A stretch of 64,000 nucleotides of DNA from Mycolicibacterium peregrinum (GCF_001665625.1 NZ_LZSY01000158.1:91641-155640); one strand, 5' to 3'; positions 1 through 9,564 are shown, counted from the stretch's first letter. Notes: generated from the sequence alone by a model not told the origin. Numbers and translations are program-made.

Positions 1-128
1 ACGACGGCGGGCGGGGACAACGTGAAGGCACATGGCGGCGCAGGTTCGGCGTACGCGACCGGCGCGGTGACGCCCGTGAACCCCGCGATCACGACCCCTG
101 ACAACAGCACCAAACTGGCCCGAGCCAT
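1..128 (-). CDS. Secreted protein, N-terminal fragment
   Basis: The minus strand opens with an ATG at 128 and stays open to the window edge (about 42 residues), so only the N-terminus is present. It starts MARASLVLLSGVVIAG, a basic start followed by a hydrophobic core, and then reaches AYA-EP, a good signal peptidase I site near residue 27/28. The mature part begins PAPPC, with a Pro/Ala-rich, Cys-containing start common in small exported mycobacterial proteins. The function cannot be assigned from this fragment. The plus-strand frame here is also open but lacks a start and looks like the antisense shadow. Confidence 0.6.
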   Translation of the reverse strand, partial: MARASLVLLSGVVIAGFTGVTAPVAYAEPAPPCAFTLSPPAV

Positions 129-267
129 TTTTTGATCGTAGCCCCGCTGTCGGGTTGATCAGTTGGGTTTGATCCGGCCGAGTCGAATTCCACGCTCTGC
201 GACGAATGTGCAGTTTGTTTGCCATTTTTCGCTCTTGCGACGAACGACTGCACATTCAAACACAGTC

Positions 268-1227
268 CTACTCGGGCTCGCGACCACCTACGACGGCGTG
301 TATGCGTCCCTGCGGATAGGGAAGGTCGATGTCGTTCTCGTCGTAGGCCCGCAGGATCTCTCGGCGTAGCCGGCGCTGCACCGACCATTGCGCGTTCGGC
401 CGGGTCTTCACGGTCATCCGCAATGTGACCTGGTCAGCCGAGAACTCTTGTACGCCCAGCATTTCCGGCTCTCCCATCACTTTTCGCGCGATGAGAGGAT
501 CGGAGACGGCCTGCTTGGCGGCGTCGAGCGCCACCTGCTCGGCCTGGTCGACGTCCGCGGTCAGGGCAACAGGTACCTCGACGCGGGCCACGGCATAGTC
601 CTGGCTCATGTTGCCGACGCGGGCGATCTCCCCGTTGCGGACGTACCAGAGGGTGCCGTCGATGTCGCGAATGGTGGTGATGCGCAGCCCGACGCTTTGC
701 ACTTCTCCGACGACGTCGCCGACGTCGACGGTGTCACCGACCCCGTATTGATCCTCCAGCAGCATGAACACGCCGCTGACAAAATCGCGGACGAGGTTTT
801 GCGCGCCAAACCCGATGGCCAGCCCGACCACACCGGCCGAGGCGATAAAGGGCGCAATGTTCACTCCGAGCACGCTCAGAATGGCCAGCACCACCCAGAC
901 CAGCAGCACGATCGACACCGTTGACTTCAGCACGGACCCGATGGTCTGCGCGCGCTGTTGACGACGTGCCGCCAGTCGCGCACTGCTCTCTGTTGCAGAC
1001 CCTCGGTCCCGCAAGTAGCGGAGCAGCGGTGGCTTTCTCGCTTGCCCCTCCACCTCTCCGCTATTGGCTTTGACGGCCCGCCCAGTGGTAGCCCGATCGA
1101 TCATTCGATGCAGCAAAAAACGCATGATTAACGCAAGGGCGACGTATGCCACGATCCGAATCGGTACTTCGATAAACCAATGTCGATTAGTGTCTGTCCA
1201 TTCAAATGCCAAGTTGTAGACAGTCAT
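268..1227 (-). CDS. MscS-family mechanosensitive ion channel
   Basis: This 319-residue membrane protein belongs to the small-conductance mechanosensitive channel family, which opens under membrane tension to release solutes during osmotic downshock. An N-terminal membrane segment lies near residues 20-40. The pore region shows the family's Gly/Ala-rich TM3 and the stretch IGFGAQNLVRDFVSG near 140-155. It continues into the beta domain with VGDTVDVGDVVGEV and then a C-terminal alpha/beta cage of usual length. The ATG at 1227 is the only good start. It is divergent from the OPT transporter gene across about 220 bp that probably holds both promoters. The family call is secure; the substrate or physiological role is not testable here. 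Confidence 0.9.
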   Translation of the reverse strand: MTVYNLAFEWTDTNRHWFIEVPIRIVAYVALALIMRFLLHRMIDRATTGRAVKANSGEVEGQARKPPLLRYLRDRGSATESSARLAARRQQRAQTIGSVLKSTVSIVLLVWVVLAILSVLGVNIAPFIASAGVVGLAIGFGAQNLVRDFVSGVFMLLEDQYGVGDTVDVGDVVGEVQSVGLRITTIRDIDGTLWYVRNGEIARVGNMSQDYAVARVEVPVALTADVDQAEQVALDAAKQAVSDPLIARKVMGEPEMLGVQEFSADQVTLRMTVKTRPNAQWSVQRRLRREILRAYDENDIDLPYPQGRIHAVVGGREPE

Positions 1228-1448
1228 GACTCTGACCGTACGACAGAACTTTCACGCGCGTCGAATACAGTTGAGTAGGCCGGACTCAGGTACCCAGGAT
1301 TCATTTTTCGAAAAGTCTTCTCGAACACACCCGGGTATTGGCAGATCCTGAGGTCGCTATTGCCAGCTCGTGTCTGTGAGCCGATCACCCAGCGTTGCCG
1401 CCACCCAGTGCCTACCGTGTACTCACCAGCAAACGAGAGGATGCCGAG

Positions 1449-3440
1449 TTGGCCACGGAAAGCCCAGTCACTCCCGCCACCCCGACGCTGCGCGAGCTCA
1501 CCGTCCGCGGCATCCTGCTGGGCGGCGCGATCACGCTGGTGTTCACCGCCGCCAACGTCTACCTCGGCCTCAAGGTCGGCCTGACGTTCGCCACCGCCAT
1601 CCCGGCCGCGGTGATCTCGATGGCCATCCTGCGAAACTTCGCCAACCACTCCATCGTCGAGAACAACATCGTGCAGACCGTCGCTTCGGCAGCCGGCACG
1701 CTGTCGGCGATCATCTTCGTGCTGCCCGGGCTGATCATGATCGGCTGGTGGACCGGGTTCCCGTACTGGATGACAGTGGCGGTGTGTGCGGTCGGCGGCA
1801 TCCTCGGCGTCATGTACTCGATTCCGCTGCGCCGCGCCCTGGTGACCGGCTCCGATCTGCCCTATCCGGAAGGGGTGGCCGCCGCCGAGGTCCTCAAGGT
1901 CGGCGACAGCACGCGGGGCCACGAGGAGAACCGTGTCGGTATCCGGGTGATCGCGTTCGGCGCGCTGGTCTCGGCGGGATTTGGACTGCTGGCCAATCTG
2001 AAGGTGCTGGCCAACTATGTCGCGGCGTTCTTCCGCATCGGGGCAGGCGGTTCGATGTTCGGCGCCAGCCTGTCGCTGGCACTGATCGGGGTGGGGCATC
2101 TGATCGGGATGACCGTCGGCATCGCGATGCTGGTCGGGTTGATCATCTCCTTCGGGGTGCTGCTGCCGATCCGCACCATCGGCACGTTCGGCACCGGCGA
2201 GCCGGTCGCCGACGTGATCGACGGCGTGTTCGTGCACGAGGTGCGGTTCATCGGCGCCGGCGCCATCGCGGTGGCCGCGGTGTGGACGCTGCTGAAGATC
2301 CTGCGCCCCATCGTCAAAGGCATCACCGAGGCGATGGCCTCGGCGCGGGAGCGACGGGATGGCCAGCTGGTCGACATCACCCAACGCGACATCCCGTTCC
2401 CCCTCGTCGTGGGGGTTATCGTGGCGATGCTGATCCCGATCGCGGCGCTGCTGTGGGACTTTTCGCGCGGCACCGCACTGCAGGGCAGTTCGGTCGGGAT
2501 CATCGTGGCGAGCCTGGTGTTCATCTTCGTCATCGGCCTGATCATCGCCGCGGTGTGCGGCTACATGGCCGGCCTGATCGGCTCCTCGAACAGCCCAATC
2601 TCCGGGGTCGGCATCCTGACCGTGCTGATCGCCGCGCTGGTGATCAAGGTGGCCTTCGGTCGCGCCGACAGCGACCAGTCCACCGCGCTGGTGGCGTTCA
2701 CGCTGTTCGTCGCGGCCGTTACCTTCGGCGTCGCCACCATCTCCAACGACAACCTGCAAGACCTCAAGACTGGCCAACTCGTCGGCGCTACACCGTGGAA
2801 ACAGCAAGTGGCCTTGGTGATTGGGGTTTTGTTCGGCTCGGCGATCATCCCGCCGGTGCTCGACCTGATGCAGCAGGCCTTCGGCTTTCTCGGTGCGCCC
2901 GGGGCCACCGACCACGCCCTGGCCGCCCCGCAGGCCGCGCTGATCTCCTCGCTCGCCAAGGGCGTGTTCGGTGGGTCGCTGGACTGGTCGCTGATCGGAC
3001 TGGGTGCGGCGATCGGGGTGGTGATCGTGATCGTCGACGAAATCCTCACCCGCACATCACGGTTCAGCCTGCCGCCGCTGGCCGTCGGGATGGGCATGTA
3101 CCTACCGATGAGCCTGACGCTGATCATCCCGCTCGGCTCACTGCTGGGCTGGTTCTACAACAAGTGGGCGGACCGGACCGGTGGCGATGTCGACCGCAAG
3201 AAGCGCCTCGGCGTGCTGCTGGCCACCGGCATGATCGTCGGCGAGAGCCTCTATGGCGTCGTGTTCGCCGGTTTCGTCGCCGGCACCGGGAGCGACGACC
3301 CCTTCGCGATCTTCCCCGGCAATGACGGGACGTTCGCTGAGGTCGTCGGGATCGCGGGATTCGCGGCGGTGCTGCTGTGGCTCTACATGCGAACGCGAAA
3401 GGTCTCTGCGCGCGAGCCAGCCCCGGTCCAGTCGACATAG
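1449..3440 (+). CDS. OPT-family oligopeptide/metal-chelate transporter
   Basis: The protein is a polytopic membrane protein of about 660 residues in the oligopeptide transporter (OPT) superfamily. These symporters import peptides or metal-siderophore complexes. Hydrophobic helices run throughout; near the N-terminus are TAANVYLGLKVGLTFATA and, further on, LPYPEGVAAAEVLK, both typical of bacterial OPT members. The reading frame is open from a TTG at 1395, but the TTG at 1449 (LATESPVTP) has a GAGAGGA Shine-Dalgarno-like sequence at the right distance and is preferred. The gene faces the GltS-type symporter gene tail to tail with about 30 bp between stops. Family assignment is strong; the cargo is unknown. 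Confidence 0.9.
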   Translation: MATESPVTPATPTLRELTVRGILLGGAITLVFTAANVYLGLKVGLTFATAIPAAVISMAILRNFANHSIVENNIVQTVASAAGTLSAIIFVLPGLIMIGWWTGFPYWMTVAVCAVGGILGVMYSIPLRRALVTGSDLPYPEGVAAAEVLKVGDSTRGHEENRVGIRVIAFGALVSAGFGLLANLKVLANYVAAFFRIGAGGSMFGASLSLALIGVGHLIGMTVGIAMLVGLIISFGVLLPIRTIGTFGTGEPVADVIDGVFVHEVRFIGAGAIAVAAVWTLLKILRPIVKGITEAMASARERRDGQLVDITQRDIPFPLVVGVIVAMLIPIAALLWDFSRGTALQGSSVGIIVASLVFIFVIGLIIAAVCGYMAGLIGSSNSPISGVGILTVLIAALVIKVAFGRADSDQSTALVAFTLFVAAVTFGVATISNDNLQDLKTGQLVGATPWKQQVALVIGVLFGSAIIPPVLDLMQQAFGFLGAPGATDHALAAPQAALISSLAKGVFGGSLDWSLIGLGAAIGVVIVIVDEILTRTSRFSLPPLAVGMGMYLPMSLTLIIPLGSLLGWFYNKWADRTGGDVDRKKRLGVLLATGMIVGESLYGVVFAGFVAGTGSDDPFAIFPGNDGTFAEVVGIAGFAAVLLWLYMRTRKVSAREPAPVQST

Positions 3441-3471
3441 GCCATCTGACAACCCGTCACGCACCGCTTCG

Positions 3472-4869
3472 CTACGCCGCTCTGCTCGTGCTCCGGCGAC
3501 GCATCCCCCACACTCCCACCAGAGCCAACAAGACGAAGCTGGCGATCGTGAAGGCGGGCAACCCAATTCCGGTGATCAGCGGTACGGACATCGCGGTGAG
3601 CAATCCGCCGCCGAGGATCGGCTCATAGGGCAACTGCTTGTACCCGTAGTCGTCAGCAGTGCTCGTGCGCCGTTCCGGGTCGACCATATCGGCCAGGACG
3701 AACCCGGTCGCGACATTGCCCTGTGACTGTCCGAAATCGGCGATCGCGTGCTCGAACCAGTGGATCGGATGAAATCGGCGTCCCAACCACAGGAGGGCCA
3801 CCGTGCTCCACAGCACGCCGATCACGGTGAAGACGAGTATTGCCGGCACATTCGAGCCGAGTACCGACAAGGACATCGTGCCGATCGCGCACACCAGCAG
3901 CGCGTCCAGTGCGACCGAAGAAATGCCGGCGACCGACCGTTTGTCGATCTTGTGCGCCTGCCCCGTCCTGGTGGCCACCCACTGAACGACGAAGCCGCCG
4001 ATCACCGCCAAGGGGAACAGCGGAAAGGTGTCGAAGATGTCCGAGCTGAACAGGTGCGCCGCTGCCCGCAACGACCACAGCAGCCCGACTGCCACCAGGA
4101 TCGCCGCGGCGATCAACGCGAAAGCGAACGTGGCCGGATGGATGCCGGCATCGGAAACGGGCCGCTGATCGGCCGGTGAGACGTGGACGCGGTCGATGTC
4201 GTAATCCTCGGTGGCCTCGGGAACCGAGTTTCGCATCACTGTCACTTTGGGGCTGCGCACCGCCCACCGCACCAGGGCCGTTCCCACGACGACACCGGTG
4301 ATCATGCTGATCGTGGCGAGCGCGAGACCCACGTCGATGAGTTCGGGAGCTCCCGCGTCGGTCAGCAGTTCGCCCATGCCGGCGATCGTGCCGTGGCCGC
4401 CGGCGAACGACATCTCCAGCAGGGAACCGGATTCGGGCGGAAGATCGAAGACGGGCTCGAGCAACAGCAGCACCGCGACGCCTCCCAAGGCGAACTGCCC
4501 CAGCGACAGGAACGTGCCGAACAGGGCGTGGGGCGCAGCGGCCTGCCACAGTTGCCTGGGCCTGGGCAGCGTTTTGCCGATCATGATCGCGCCGAACACG
4601 ACGTTGATCATCAGGCCGGGCATCACCCGCCAGACGTCCACGACGGCGCTGGGGAACAGACCGTTCGTCCCGGTGATCCGGCCGAGGACCTGGGGGCCGA
4701 GCGCCAATACGAGGAATCCGGCGACGACGCTGGCCGGGATGTACAACGCCCGCAGAACACGGATGCGACGCAGCAGCCATCCGGCGATGAACATGACGCC
4801 CAGGATCGCCATCGCCAGGCCGATTGTTTGAGCGTCGGTCAGCCGCTCGATCATCGGGCGTTCCCCCAT
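3472..4869 (-). CDS. GltS-type sodium:glutamate symporter family protein
   Basis: A 465-residue integral membrane protein with roughly ten hydrophobic segments. It resembles the ESS (glutamate:Na+ symporter, GltS) family: two similar halves, with the re-entrant-loop motif SFAGGHGTIAGMGE near residues 165-180 and a second Gly-rich loop near GLPAFT at the C-terminus. It also carries a hydrophilic central loop around residues 215-245 (DRVHVSPADQ), longer than in E. coli GltS. ATG 4869 is used; ATG 4854 (MIERLTDAQ) is a plausible alternative and would start immediately before the first helix. Substrate specificity is inferred only from the family. Confidence 0.82.
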   Translation of the reverse strand: MGERPMIERLTDAQTIGLAMAILGVMFIAGWLLRRIRVLRALYIPASVVAGFLVLALGPQVLGRITGTNGLFPSAVVDVWRVMPGLMINVVFGAIMIGKTLPRPRQLWQAAAPHALFGTFLSLGQFALGGVAVLLLLEPVFDLPPESGSLLEMSFAGGHGTIAGMGELLTDAGAPELIDVGLALATISMITGVVVGTALVRWAVRSPKVTVMRNSVPEATEDYDIDRVHVSPADQRPVSDAGIHPATFAFALIAAAILVAVGLLWSLRAAAHLFSSDIFDTFPLFPLAVIGGFVVQWVATRTGQAHKIDKRSVAGISSVALDALLVCAIGTMSLSVLGSNVPAILVFTVIGVLWSTVALLWLGRRFHPIHWFEHAIADFGQSQGNVATGFVLADMVDPERRTSTADDYGYKQLPYEPILGGGLLTAMSVPLITGIGLPAFTIASFVLLALVGVWGMRRRSTSRAA

Positions 4870-5096
4870 CTGCCGCGCGCGTCATCAGGACGAAGCCGCA
4901 ACGGGGCGCCCGATCACCAGCGCACCGCGGGCTCGTCCGGAGTCTTCCACACCGATGATGGTCAGTCGTGCTGAGCCGAAAGCAGTTCAGGTCGGATTCA
5001 CGGGGCGCGCACCGTGGATCGCCGCCGACCGCGGACGGTGCGCGTTATTGTTTGCAGGTTGGGGCGTGGCCGCTGACGCCCGAAGGTGGTGACCGG

Positions 5097-6533
5097 ATGA
5101 CCCCGTGGATCCAACGGCAGCTTCGCTGGGCTGCAATGACGTTCGTCGTCGTGTTGATGGTGTCGGGTTGCGGCTCGCGCCTTGGCGGCAAGACCGATTC
5201 CTTTGATCCCGCCGTCGTGGCGGGCATGCGCGTCACCGAAGGGCCGTCGGGGCTACGGGCAGGGGCCCCGAAGCCGGCCCGCACGGCCAAAGGCACGGAT
5301 GGGGGTTCTGTCGACGTCCTTGCCGCGCAAGCGGTCAGCGACGTCGAAGACTATTGGAAGGGAGCCTGGGGCGATGCCTTCCCGGGCACGTTCTCCCCTG
5401 TGCAGCAGCTTATTTCGTGGGATTCCGAAGCCAGGGGCGGATCCTTCTGCGGATCGGGCACCGCCGGCCTGGTCAATGCCGCCTTCTGCTCAGCGGACAG
5501 TTCCATCGGGTGGGACCGCGGGGTTCTGCTGCCCGGCCTGCGCACGGCGTACGGCGATATGGCCGTCACCATGGTGCTGGCACACGAGTATGGCCACGCC
5601 GTGCAGCACCAAGCCCGACTCAACTCCCCGAACACGTCGGTACTCGTCGCCGAGCAGCAGGCCGACTGCTTCGCCGGTGCCTACATGCGCTGGGTCGCCG
5701 AAGGAAAATCGCGTCGCTTCACCTTGTCCACCGGTTCCGGACTCAACAACCAACTGGCGGGCATGTTGTCCTTCCGCGATCCCCTGCTCACCGGGAAGAG
5801 GACGCCGGCGGGCGGCGGTGGCGAACACGGCTCGGCGTTCGAGCGCATTTCGGCATTCCAGTTCGGGTTCGCCGACGGCCCGTCGGAATGCAAACGCATT
5901 GACGCCGCGGAGGTCAAGGGGCGCCGCGGCGATCTGCCGGTCGCCCTGCAGCGGGGGCAATCCGGCGAATGGCCGGTGTCGGGCGAGTCGGTGAAGTCCG
6001 TCGTCGCGGCGCTGACCATCCTGTTCAAACCGGCCGATCCGCCTGCGCTGTCATTCAATGTGGCGTCCGCAGCCAAATGCCCGGACGCGCGGCCAACGCC
6101 TCCGGTGTCCTTTTGTCCGGCGTCCAACATCATCGCCGTCGATCTGCCTGGGCTGAAGAAATTGGGCGCTCCACGCGGCGGGAACGGGCTCTCCGGTGAC
6201 AACACCGCCTACTCGGTGCTGATCTCGCGCTACATGCTGGCGCTGCAGCATGCCCAGGGCCTGCCGCTGGATTCCCCCGAGGCGGGGCTGCGTACTGCCT
6301 GCCTGACGGGCGTGGCGACGGCAAAGCTGGCTCGCCAGGTCAGTACTCCAGACGGCAACACGGTGGCGCTCACCGCGGGTGATCTCGATGAGGCGGTGGC
6401 CGGTCTGCTCACCAATGGGTTGGCTGCCTCAGACGTGAACGGGAAGTCGGTGCCGGCAGGCTTTGCCCGCATCGACGCTTTCCGGGCTGGAGTGTTGGGC
6501 GACGTCCAACTCTGCCTTGCGCTGCACGTGTGA
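5097..6533 (+). CDS. Zinc metallopeptidase-like lipoprotein
   Basis: The protein is 478 residues when started at ATG 5097, which is preceded by GAAGGTGGTGACCGG. The longer frame from 4968 adds a region without protein-like character. The N-terminus has Arg residues, a hydrophobic core and a lipobox ending VSGC, so it should be a lipid-anchored envelope protein. Near residue 165 it contains LAHEYGHAVQHQ, an HExxH zinc-binding site (HEYGH), followed about 24 residues later by EQQADCFAGAY, which supplies the third ligand glutamate. This is the arrangement of the 'neutral zinc metallopeptidase' (YpfJ-like) family. The C-terminal half (about 300-478) is less familiar and Cys-containing. Activity is likely, substrate unknown. 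Confidence 0.85.
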   Translation: MTPWIQRQLRWAAMTFVVVLMVSGCGSRLGGKTDSFDPAVVAGMRVTEGPSGLRAGAPKPARTAKGTDGGSVDVLAAQAVSDVEDYWKGAWGDAFPGTFSPVQQLISWDSEARGGSFCGSGTAGLVNAAFCSADSSIGWDRGVLLPGLRTAYGDMAVTMVLAHEYGHAVQHQARLNSPNTSVLVAEQQADCFAGAYMRWVAEGKSRRFTLSTGSGLNNQLAGMLSFRDPLLTGKRTPAGGGGEHGSAFERISAFQFGFADGPSECKRIDAAEVKGRRGDLPVALQRGQSGEWPVSGESVKSVVAALTILFKPADPPALSFNVASAAKCPDARPTPPVSFCPASNIIAVDLPGLKKLGAPRGGNGLSGDNTAYSVLISRYMLALQHAQGLPLDSPEAGLRTACLTGVATAKLARQVSTPDGNTVALTAGDLDEAVAGLLTNGLAASDVNGKSVPAGFARIDAFRAGVLGDVQLCLALHV

Positions 6534-6551
6534 TTGGGTGGGCACGCAACA

Positions 6552-7514
6552 CTAAGCCGGCACGCGAGCGACCCGACGGAACTCCGCGGCGAACGCCTCC
6601 GCGATGCCCGCGCCGCGGCGGCGGTACTCGTCGTCATCGAGATCGGCGTCGCCGCGTCGGTACCGTGAGCCCAACCGCGCCAACGCGTCGGCGCCCTCGT
6701 TCAGTGGATCACCAGAATGACCTGGAACCCAACGCAATTCGATTCGGTTGCGTTCGACGTAGATGCGGCGTCGGGCGGCGTGCAGGCAGTGGTCGCGGTC
6801 AGGCAGCTCCGCGGGGTAGTCGGCGGGCATGGACGGCTCGCCTCGCTTCCAGCGGTTCACCGTGGCGATGGCGAGCCGGCTGTCGGACAACACCGTCAGG
6901 TGGTGGCGGGGCAACGCGGACACCGCGGCGCCGATCGCGCGCAGCTCGGCAACGAGCACCGGTTCGGTACCGACTCGTCTGGGCGACGACCGGTACCCGG
7001 CCAGACCGTGGTCCCCGGACGAAGCGAGCCAACCGAACCCGGCGTGCCGGTGCCGCACCGAGCCGTCGGTCGCCACGGTGACGGGCCCGCCGTCGACAGG
7101 TCGCGACGACGGGTGCGGCACCGGCTGCGCCGGGCAGGCGTTCTGCAGGCACGCGACGGCAGCCGCCAGCAGTGACCGATCAGCGTGGTCAGGGCGTTCG
7201 ATCCACCAGTCCCTCGCCGCCTCGGAGAGCTGCCCGGCGTAGCGCCACAGCGGACTCCCACAGGACAGGTTCACGACGAATCGGAACCGCTTCGGCTCCG
7301 GGTGTCCGGCGCGGACCGCGTCGATGGCATCCAGCACCGCCACCTCCGGATTGGGCGCCGCCACCGCTCCTGCGCACGACCAGGACTCCCCCACCGCGGC
7401 ATACCGGTAGCCGAACGCTGTCTCGCCAACCGCGATCGCGATGGTCTCGGCAGGGCGCGGCCGCGCGAACACCAGGTCGACGCGCCTGGGTCGTGCCTGA
7501 GGTACCTGAACCAT
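6552..7514 (-). CDS. RNase H-domain protein
   Basis: A 320-residue protein with an unassigned N-terminal half (residues 1 to about 145) and a C-terminal ribonuclease H fold. Visible catalytic-type residues are the Asp in VTVATDGSVRH, Glu in AELRAIGAAVSAL, Asp in VLSDSRLAI and Asp in NEGADALARLG. This is the DEDD set of RNase HI enzymes, which cleave RNA in RNA/DNA hybrids. ATG 7514 has an excellent GGAGGTGA ribosome site upstream. It is not the housekeeping single-domain rnhA; the extra N-terminal region suggests a dedicated role. It stands alone, convergent with the metallopeptidase gene. Confidence 0.75.
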   Translation of the reverse strand: MVQVPQARPRRVDLVFARPRPAETIAIAVGETAFGYRYAAVGESWSCAGAVAAPNPEVAVLDAIDAVRAGHPEPKRFRFVVNLSCGSPLWRYAGQLSEAARDWWIERPDHADRSLLAAAVACLQNACPAQPVPHPSSRPVDGGPVTVATDGSVRHRHAGFGWLASSGDHGLAGYRSSPRRVGTEPVLVAELRAIGAAVSALPRHHLTVLSDSRLAIATVNRWKRGEPSMPADYPAELPDRDHCLHAARRRIYVERNRIELRWVPGHSGDPLNEGADALARLGSRYRRGDADLDDDEYRRRGAGIAEAFAAEFRRVARVPA

Positions 7515-7679
7515 CGCTCACCTCCCGCGAGTTTCGATGCGCAGACAGTAGAGGCGGGCACCGACAATGCCCCGGTGCGCGGGACGCGGATCCGGGAAGT
7601 CGCCAGCAAGAACCGCTCGCAGCGAATGCGCTCGCAGCGCCCTTACCCCGGTTAGCCTGATTCGGTCGAAGGGAAATCC

Positions 7680-7973
7680 ATGGGTCTGCGAGTACGGGCT
7701 AATGGACGGTGTGGGGTCGAAAGTGACCGGGCCGCGGCGCATAGAAGCGTTCATGGGATCACCGTGCCGGGGTTGTGCTGGGCAGTCGACGCGAAGGTCG
7801 AAACGAGCAGCAGCCGTCAGTTGCACGAGGGTTCCATAGTCAGGTACTGGCAGACTCGATCCGAGGCCGAAGCTGATGCCGCGTCGATCGCTCAGGGCGG
7901 CGAGTTCTACAAGGACACAGGCCGGCGCTACTTCGACGCAGTTGTTACGGAAGCGGAAGCCTACTGGGAATGA
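7680..7973 (+). CDS. Hypothetical small protein
   Basis: A 97-residue frame starting at ATG 7680. The last 50 residues (from HEGSIVRYWQ to TEAEAYWE) have balanced composition and look like a small acidic alpha/beta protein, while the first 45 residues are rich in Arg, Ser and Cys and may not be translated. A later start such as the codon before VETSSSRQ is possible, but no convincing ribosome site was seen. No family is recognised. Confidence 0.35.
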   Translation: MGLRVRANGRCGVESDRAAAHRSVHGITVPGLCWAVDAKVETSSSRQLHEGSIVRYWQTRSEAEADAASIAQGGEFYKDTGRRYFDAVVTEAEAYWE

Positions 7974-8320
7974 CTCCAAGGATTGCGGCCAGCCCGTACA
8001 GGTCATCGCGCTACGAAACCGCCATCCAGGAAAACAATCAACGATGCACCGCCGGTTTCCGATCCCCTGCCCCGCGAGAGAAAAGACGACGAGTCGATTC
8101 GGAGCCGCTGCACGTCAAACCGCGTCGCGCTCTCGCCATCACGTGACCCGAAGGTGTACCCACGCGACCAGATGTCGACCGTGCTGTTCCTGCGGCTGCC
8201 ACCCGCACGCATATTTCCAACCTTTACAAGTGCCTGCGGAAGACTTCGGCGGCTTGTCGGTGCCCCCGTCCATACTGATCGGCTCGCTGGAGATTCCATG
8301 CCGAGCGAGAGGACTCCGGC
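7974..8320. other. Gap without a convincing gene
   Basis: About 350 bp between the small hypothetical protein and the endonuclease/exonuclease/phosphatase gene. Overlapping frames on both strands are open here but have Arg/Ser/Pro-rich, low-complexity translations typical of non-coding GC-rich DNA. A GAGAGGA ribosome site for the next gene lies at its right end. Nothing else was recognised. Confidence 0.5.
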
Positions 8321-9019
8321 ATGACGATCCGCATCGCGACACTGAACATCCGCCACGGTGGCAGCAAGTTCGGTGATGCGCTCACCGCCCGGCTGCTCGG
8401 CTACGACGCCGATCTGCTCGTGGTCACCGAGTTCCGGGCCAACGACGCGGGTACCGCGCTGGTCGCCCAGCTCGAACGCGGCGGGTATGAGACCTCGCAC
8501 ACCCTGGCCGATCCGAAGCAGAACGGCGTGCTCGTCGCCTCCCGCACTCCCATCGATCGGGCGGCGCCGTTCACCCGGGAGCTGCCCGCTCGGCACCTAT
8601 GGTGCGCTGAGTTCGACGGCGTGATCGTGTGCGGGGTCTACCTGCCGCAGGCCCACGCGAAGCTACCCTACTGGGAGGCCCTGATCGACCGCGCCCGCAA
8701 CAGCGGTGTCGACCTCCTCATCGGTGACTTCAACACGGGCAACAACGATCTCGACAAAGACCCCAAGGGCACGAAGTTCATCGGACCCGAGATGCCCGGT
8801 CGCCTCATCGCCACCGGATACGCCGACGTGTGGCGGTCTCTGCACCCCACCACCCGCGAGTACTCCTGGTTCAGCCGCCCTGGCGACAACGGGTTTCGCC
8901 TCGACTACATCTTCGCCGCGCCGGAGTTCGCTCAACGCGTCCAGGCGTGCCAATTCGACCACGCGCCGCGGCTCGCCGGCGAGACCGACCATTCGGCGCT
9001 CGTCGCCTCGTTCGACTAG
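8321..9019 (+). CDS. Endonuclease/exonuclease/phosphatase-family protein
   Basis: A 232-residue single-domain protein of the EEP superfamily, metal-dependent phosphoesterases that include ExoIII, DNase I and inositol phosphatases. The family hallmarks are all present: IATLNIRHGG at the N-terminus (Asn metal ligand), LLVVTEFR (catalytic Glu), LIGDFNTGNND near residue 135 (Asp/Asn), LDYIFAAP near 195 and the terminal ETDHSALVASF (Asp-His pair). The length fits a minimal exonuclease III-like enzyme. ATG 8321 has GAGAGGA upstream. A small gene follows 23 bp later on the same strand and is probably co-transcribed. Whether the substrate is DNA is uncertain. Confidence 0.85.
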   Translation: MTIRIATLNIRHGGSKFGDALTARLLGYDADLLVVTEFRANDAGTALVAQLERGGYETSHTLADPKQNGVLVASRTPIDRAAPFTRELPARHLWCAEFDGVIVCGVYLPQAHAKLPYWEALIDRARNSGVDLLIGDFNTGNNDLDKDPKGTKFIGPEMPGRLIATGYADVWRSLHPTTREYSWFSRPGDNGFRLDYIFAAPEFAQRVQACQFDHAPRLAGETDHSALVASFD

Positions 9020-9042
9020 AAGCCAACCAACGGAAGGGGACC

Positions 9043-9378
9043 ATGAGCGATCAGAGGGATGCGCCGCGTCGCCGGTGGCCGCTGAGCCTCATCCGTGGAT
9101 CGAAAATGACTGACCCGCACCGTGTTCGCGTGACCGTGACGTTCTACATGAGCTCCGACGTGGGGACCGTTGAGCTCGCGGTGCACGGGTATGAGATCGG
9201 GGTGACCCCGCACAAAGCCCTGGACCGCACCAAGGAATACGTTCTCGTGCAGCTGCACCGGGTGATCACGCAGCGGGGTGGAACGTTCGAGCGGTGGTGG
9301 GCCGAAGACGACGACGGCAAGGTCCTCGAATCACGCGACGACTACCAACGGCCCCGCCGGCCGCGGATGTGGAGCTAG
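9043..9378 (+). CDS. Hypothetical protein, downstream of the EEP nuclease
   Basis: A 111-residue soluble protein. ATG 9043 is preceded by GGAAGGGGA, a strong ribosome site, so the longer frame beginning at 8830 inside the previous gene is not used. An internal ATG at residue 22 (MTDPHRVRVTV) could be an alternative start. It has an RVTVTFYMSSD beta-strand-like stretch and an acidic, Trp-containing tail (FERWWAEDDDGK). It probably forms a two-gene unit with the upstream nuclease-like gene. No family is recognised. Confidence 0.6.
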   Translation: MSDQRDAPRRRWPLSLIRGSKMTDPHRVRVTVTFYMSSDVGTVELAVHGYEIGVTPHKALDRTKEYVLVQLHRVITQRGGTFERWWAEDDDGKVLESRDDYQRPRRPRMWS

Positions 9379-9393
9379 CGTCGGCCGCAACCC

Positions 9394-9425
9394 GACCACG
9401 CCCCCAAAGCCCGCGGGCCGTGGTC
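9394..9425. terminator. Inverted repeat, possible terminator
   Basis: Perfect 7-bp arms GACCACG (9394-9400) and CGTGGTC (9419-9425) flank an 18-bp GC-rich loop just after the stop of the 111-residue gene. There is no T-tract, as is common for actinobacterial terminators, so this is only a structural suggestion. Confidence 0.3.
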
Positions 9426-9564
9426 AGTGGTAACAAAGCTTCGTGCCCGACGACGCCATCGATCCTCTGCTGACCGGTCAACGCGCGGTAGCGATCTTAG
9501 AGACCGGTGTCCGGGTCGCGACGTACAAGCTGGCCCCTTCTTGCAGGTCAGGTCGCTGTCGCAA

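Noticed and set aside
1224..2915. 563-residue open frame antisense to the OPT transporter
   Set aside because: His/Asp/Arg-rich, repeat-like translation typical of antisense shadows in GC-rich genes; the sense protein has clear family motifs.
4968..5096. Upstream extension of the metallopeptidase
   Set aside because: Lacks a ribosome site, and the signal peptide/lipobox begins cleanly at ATG 5097.
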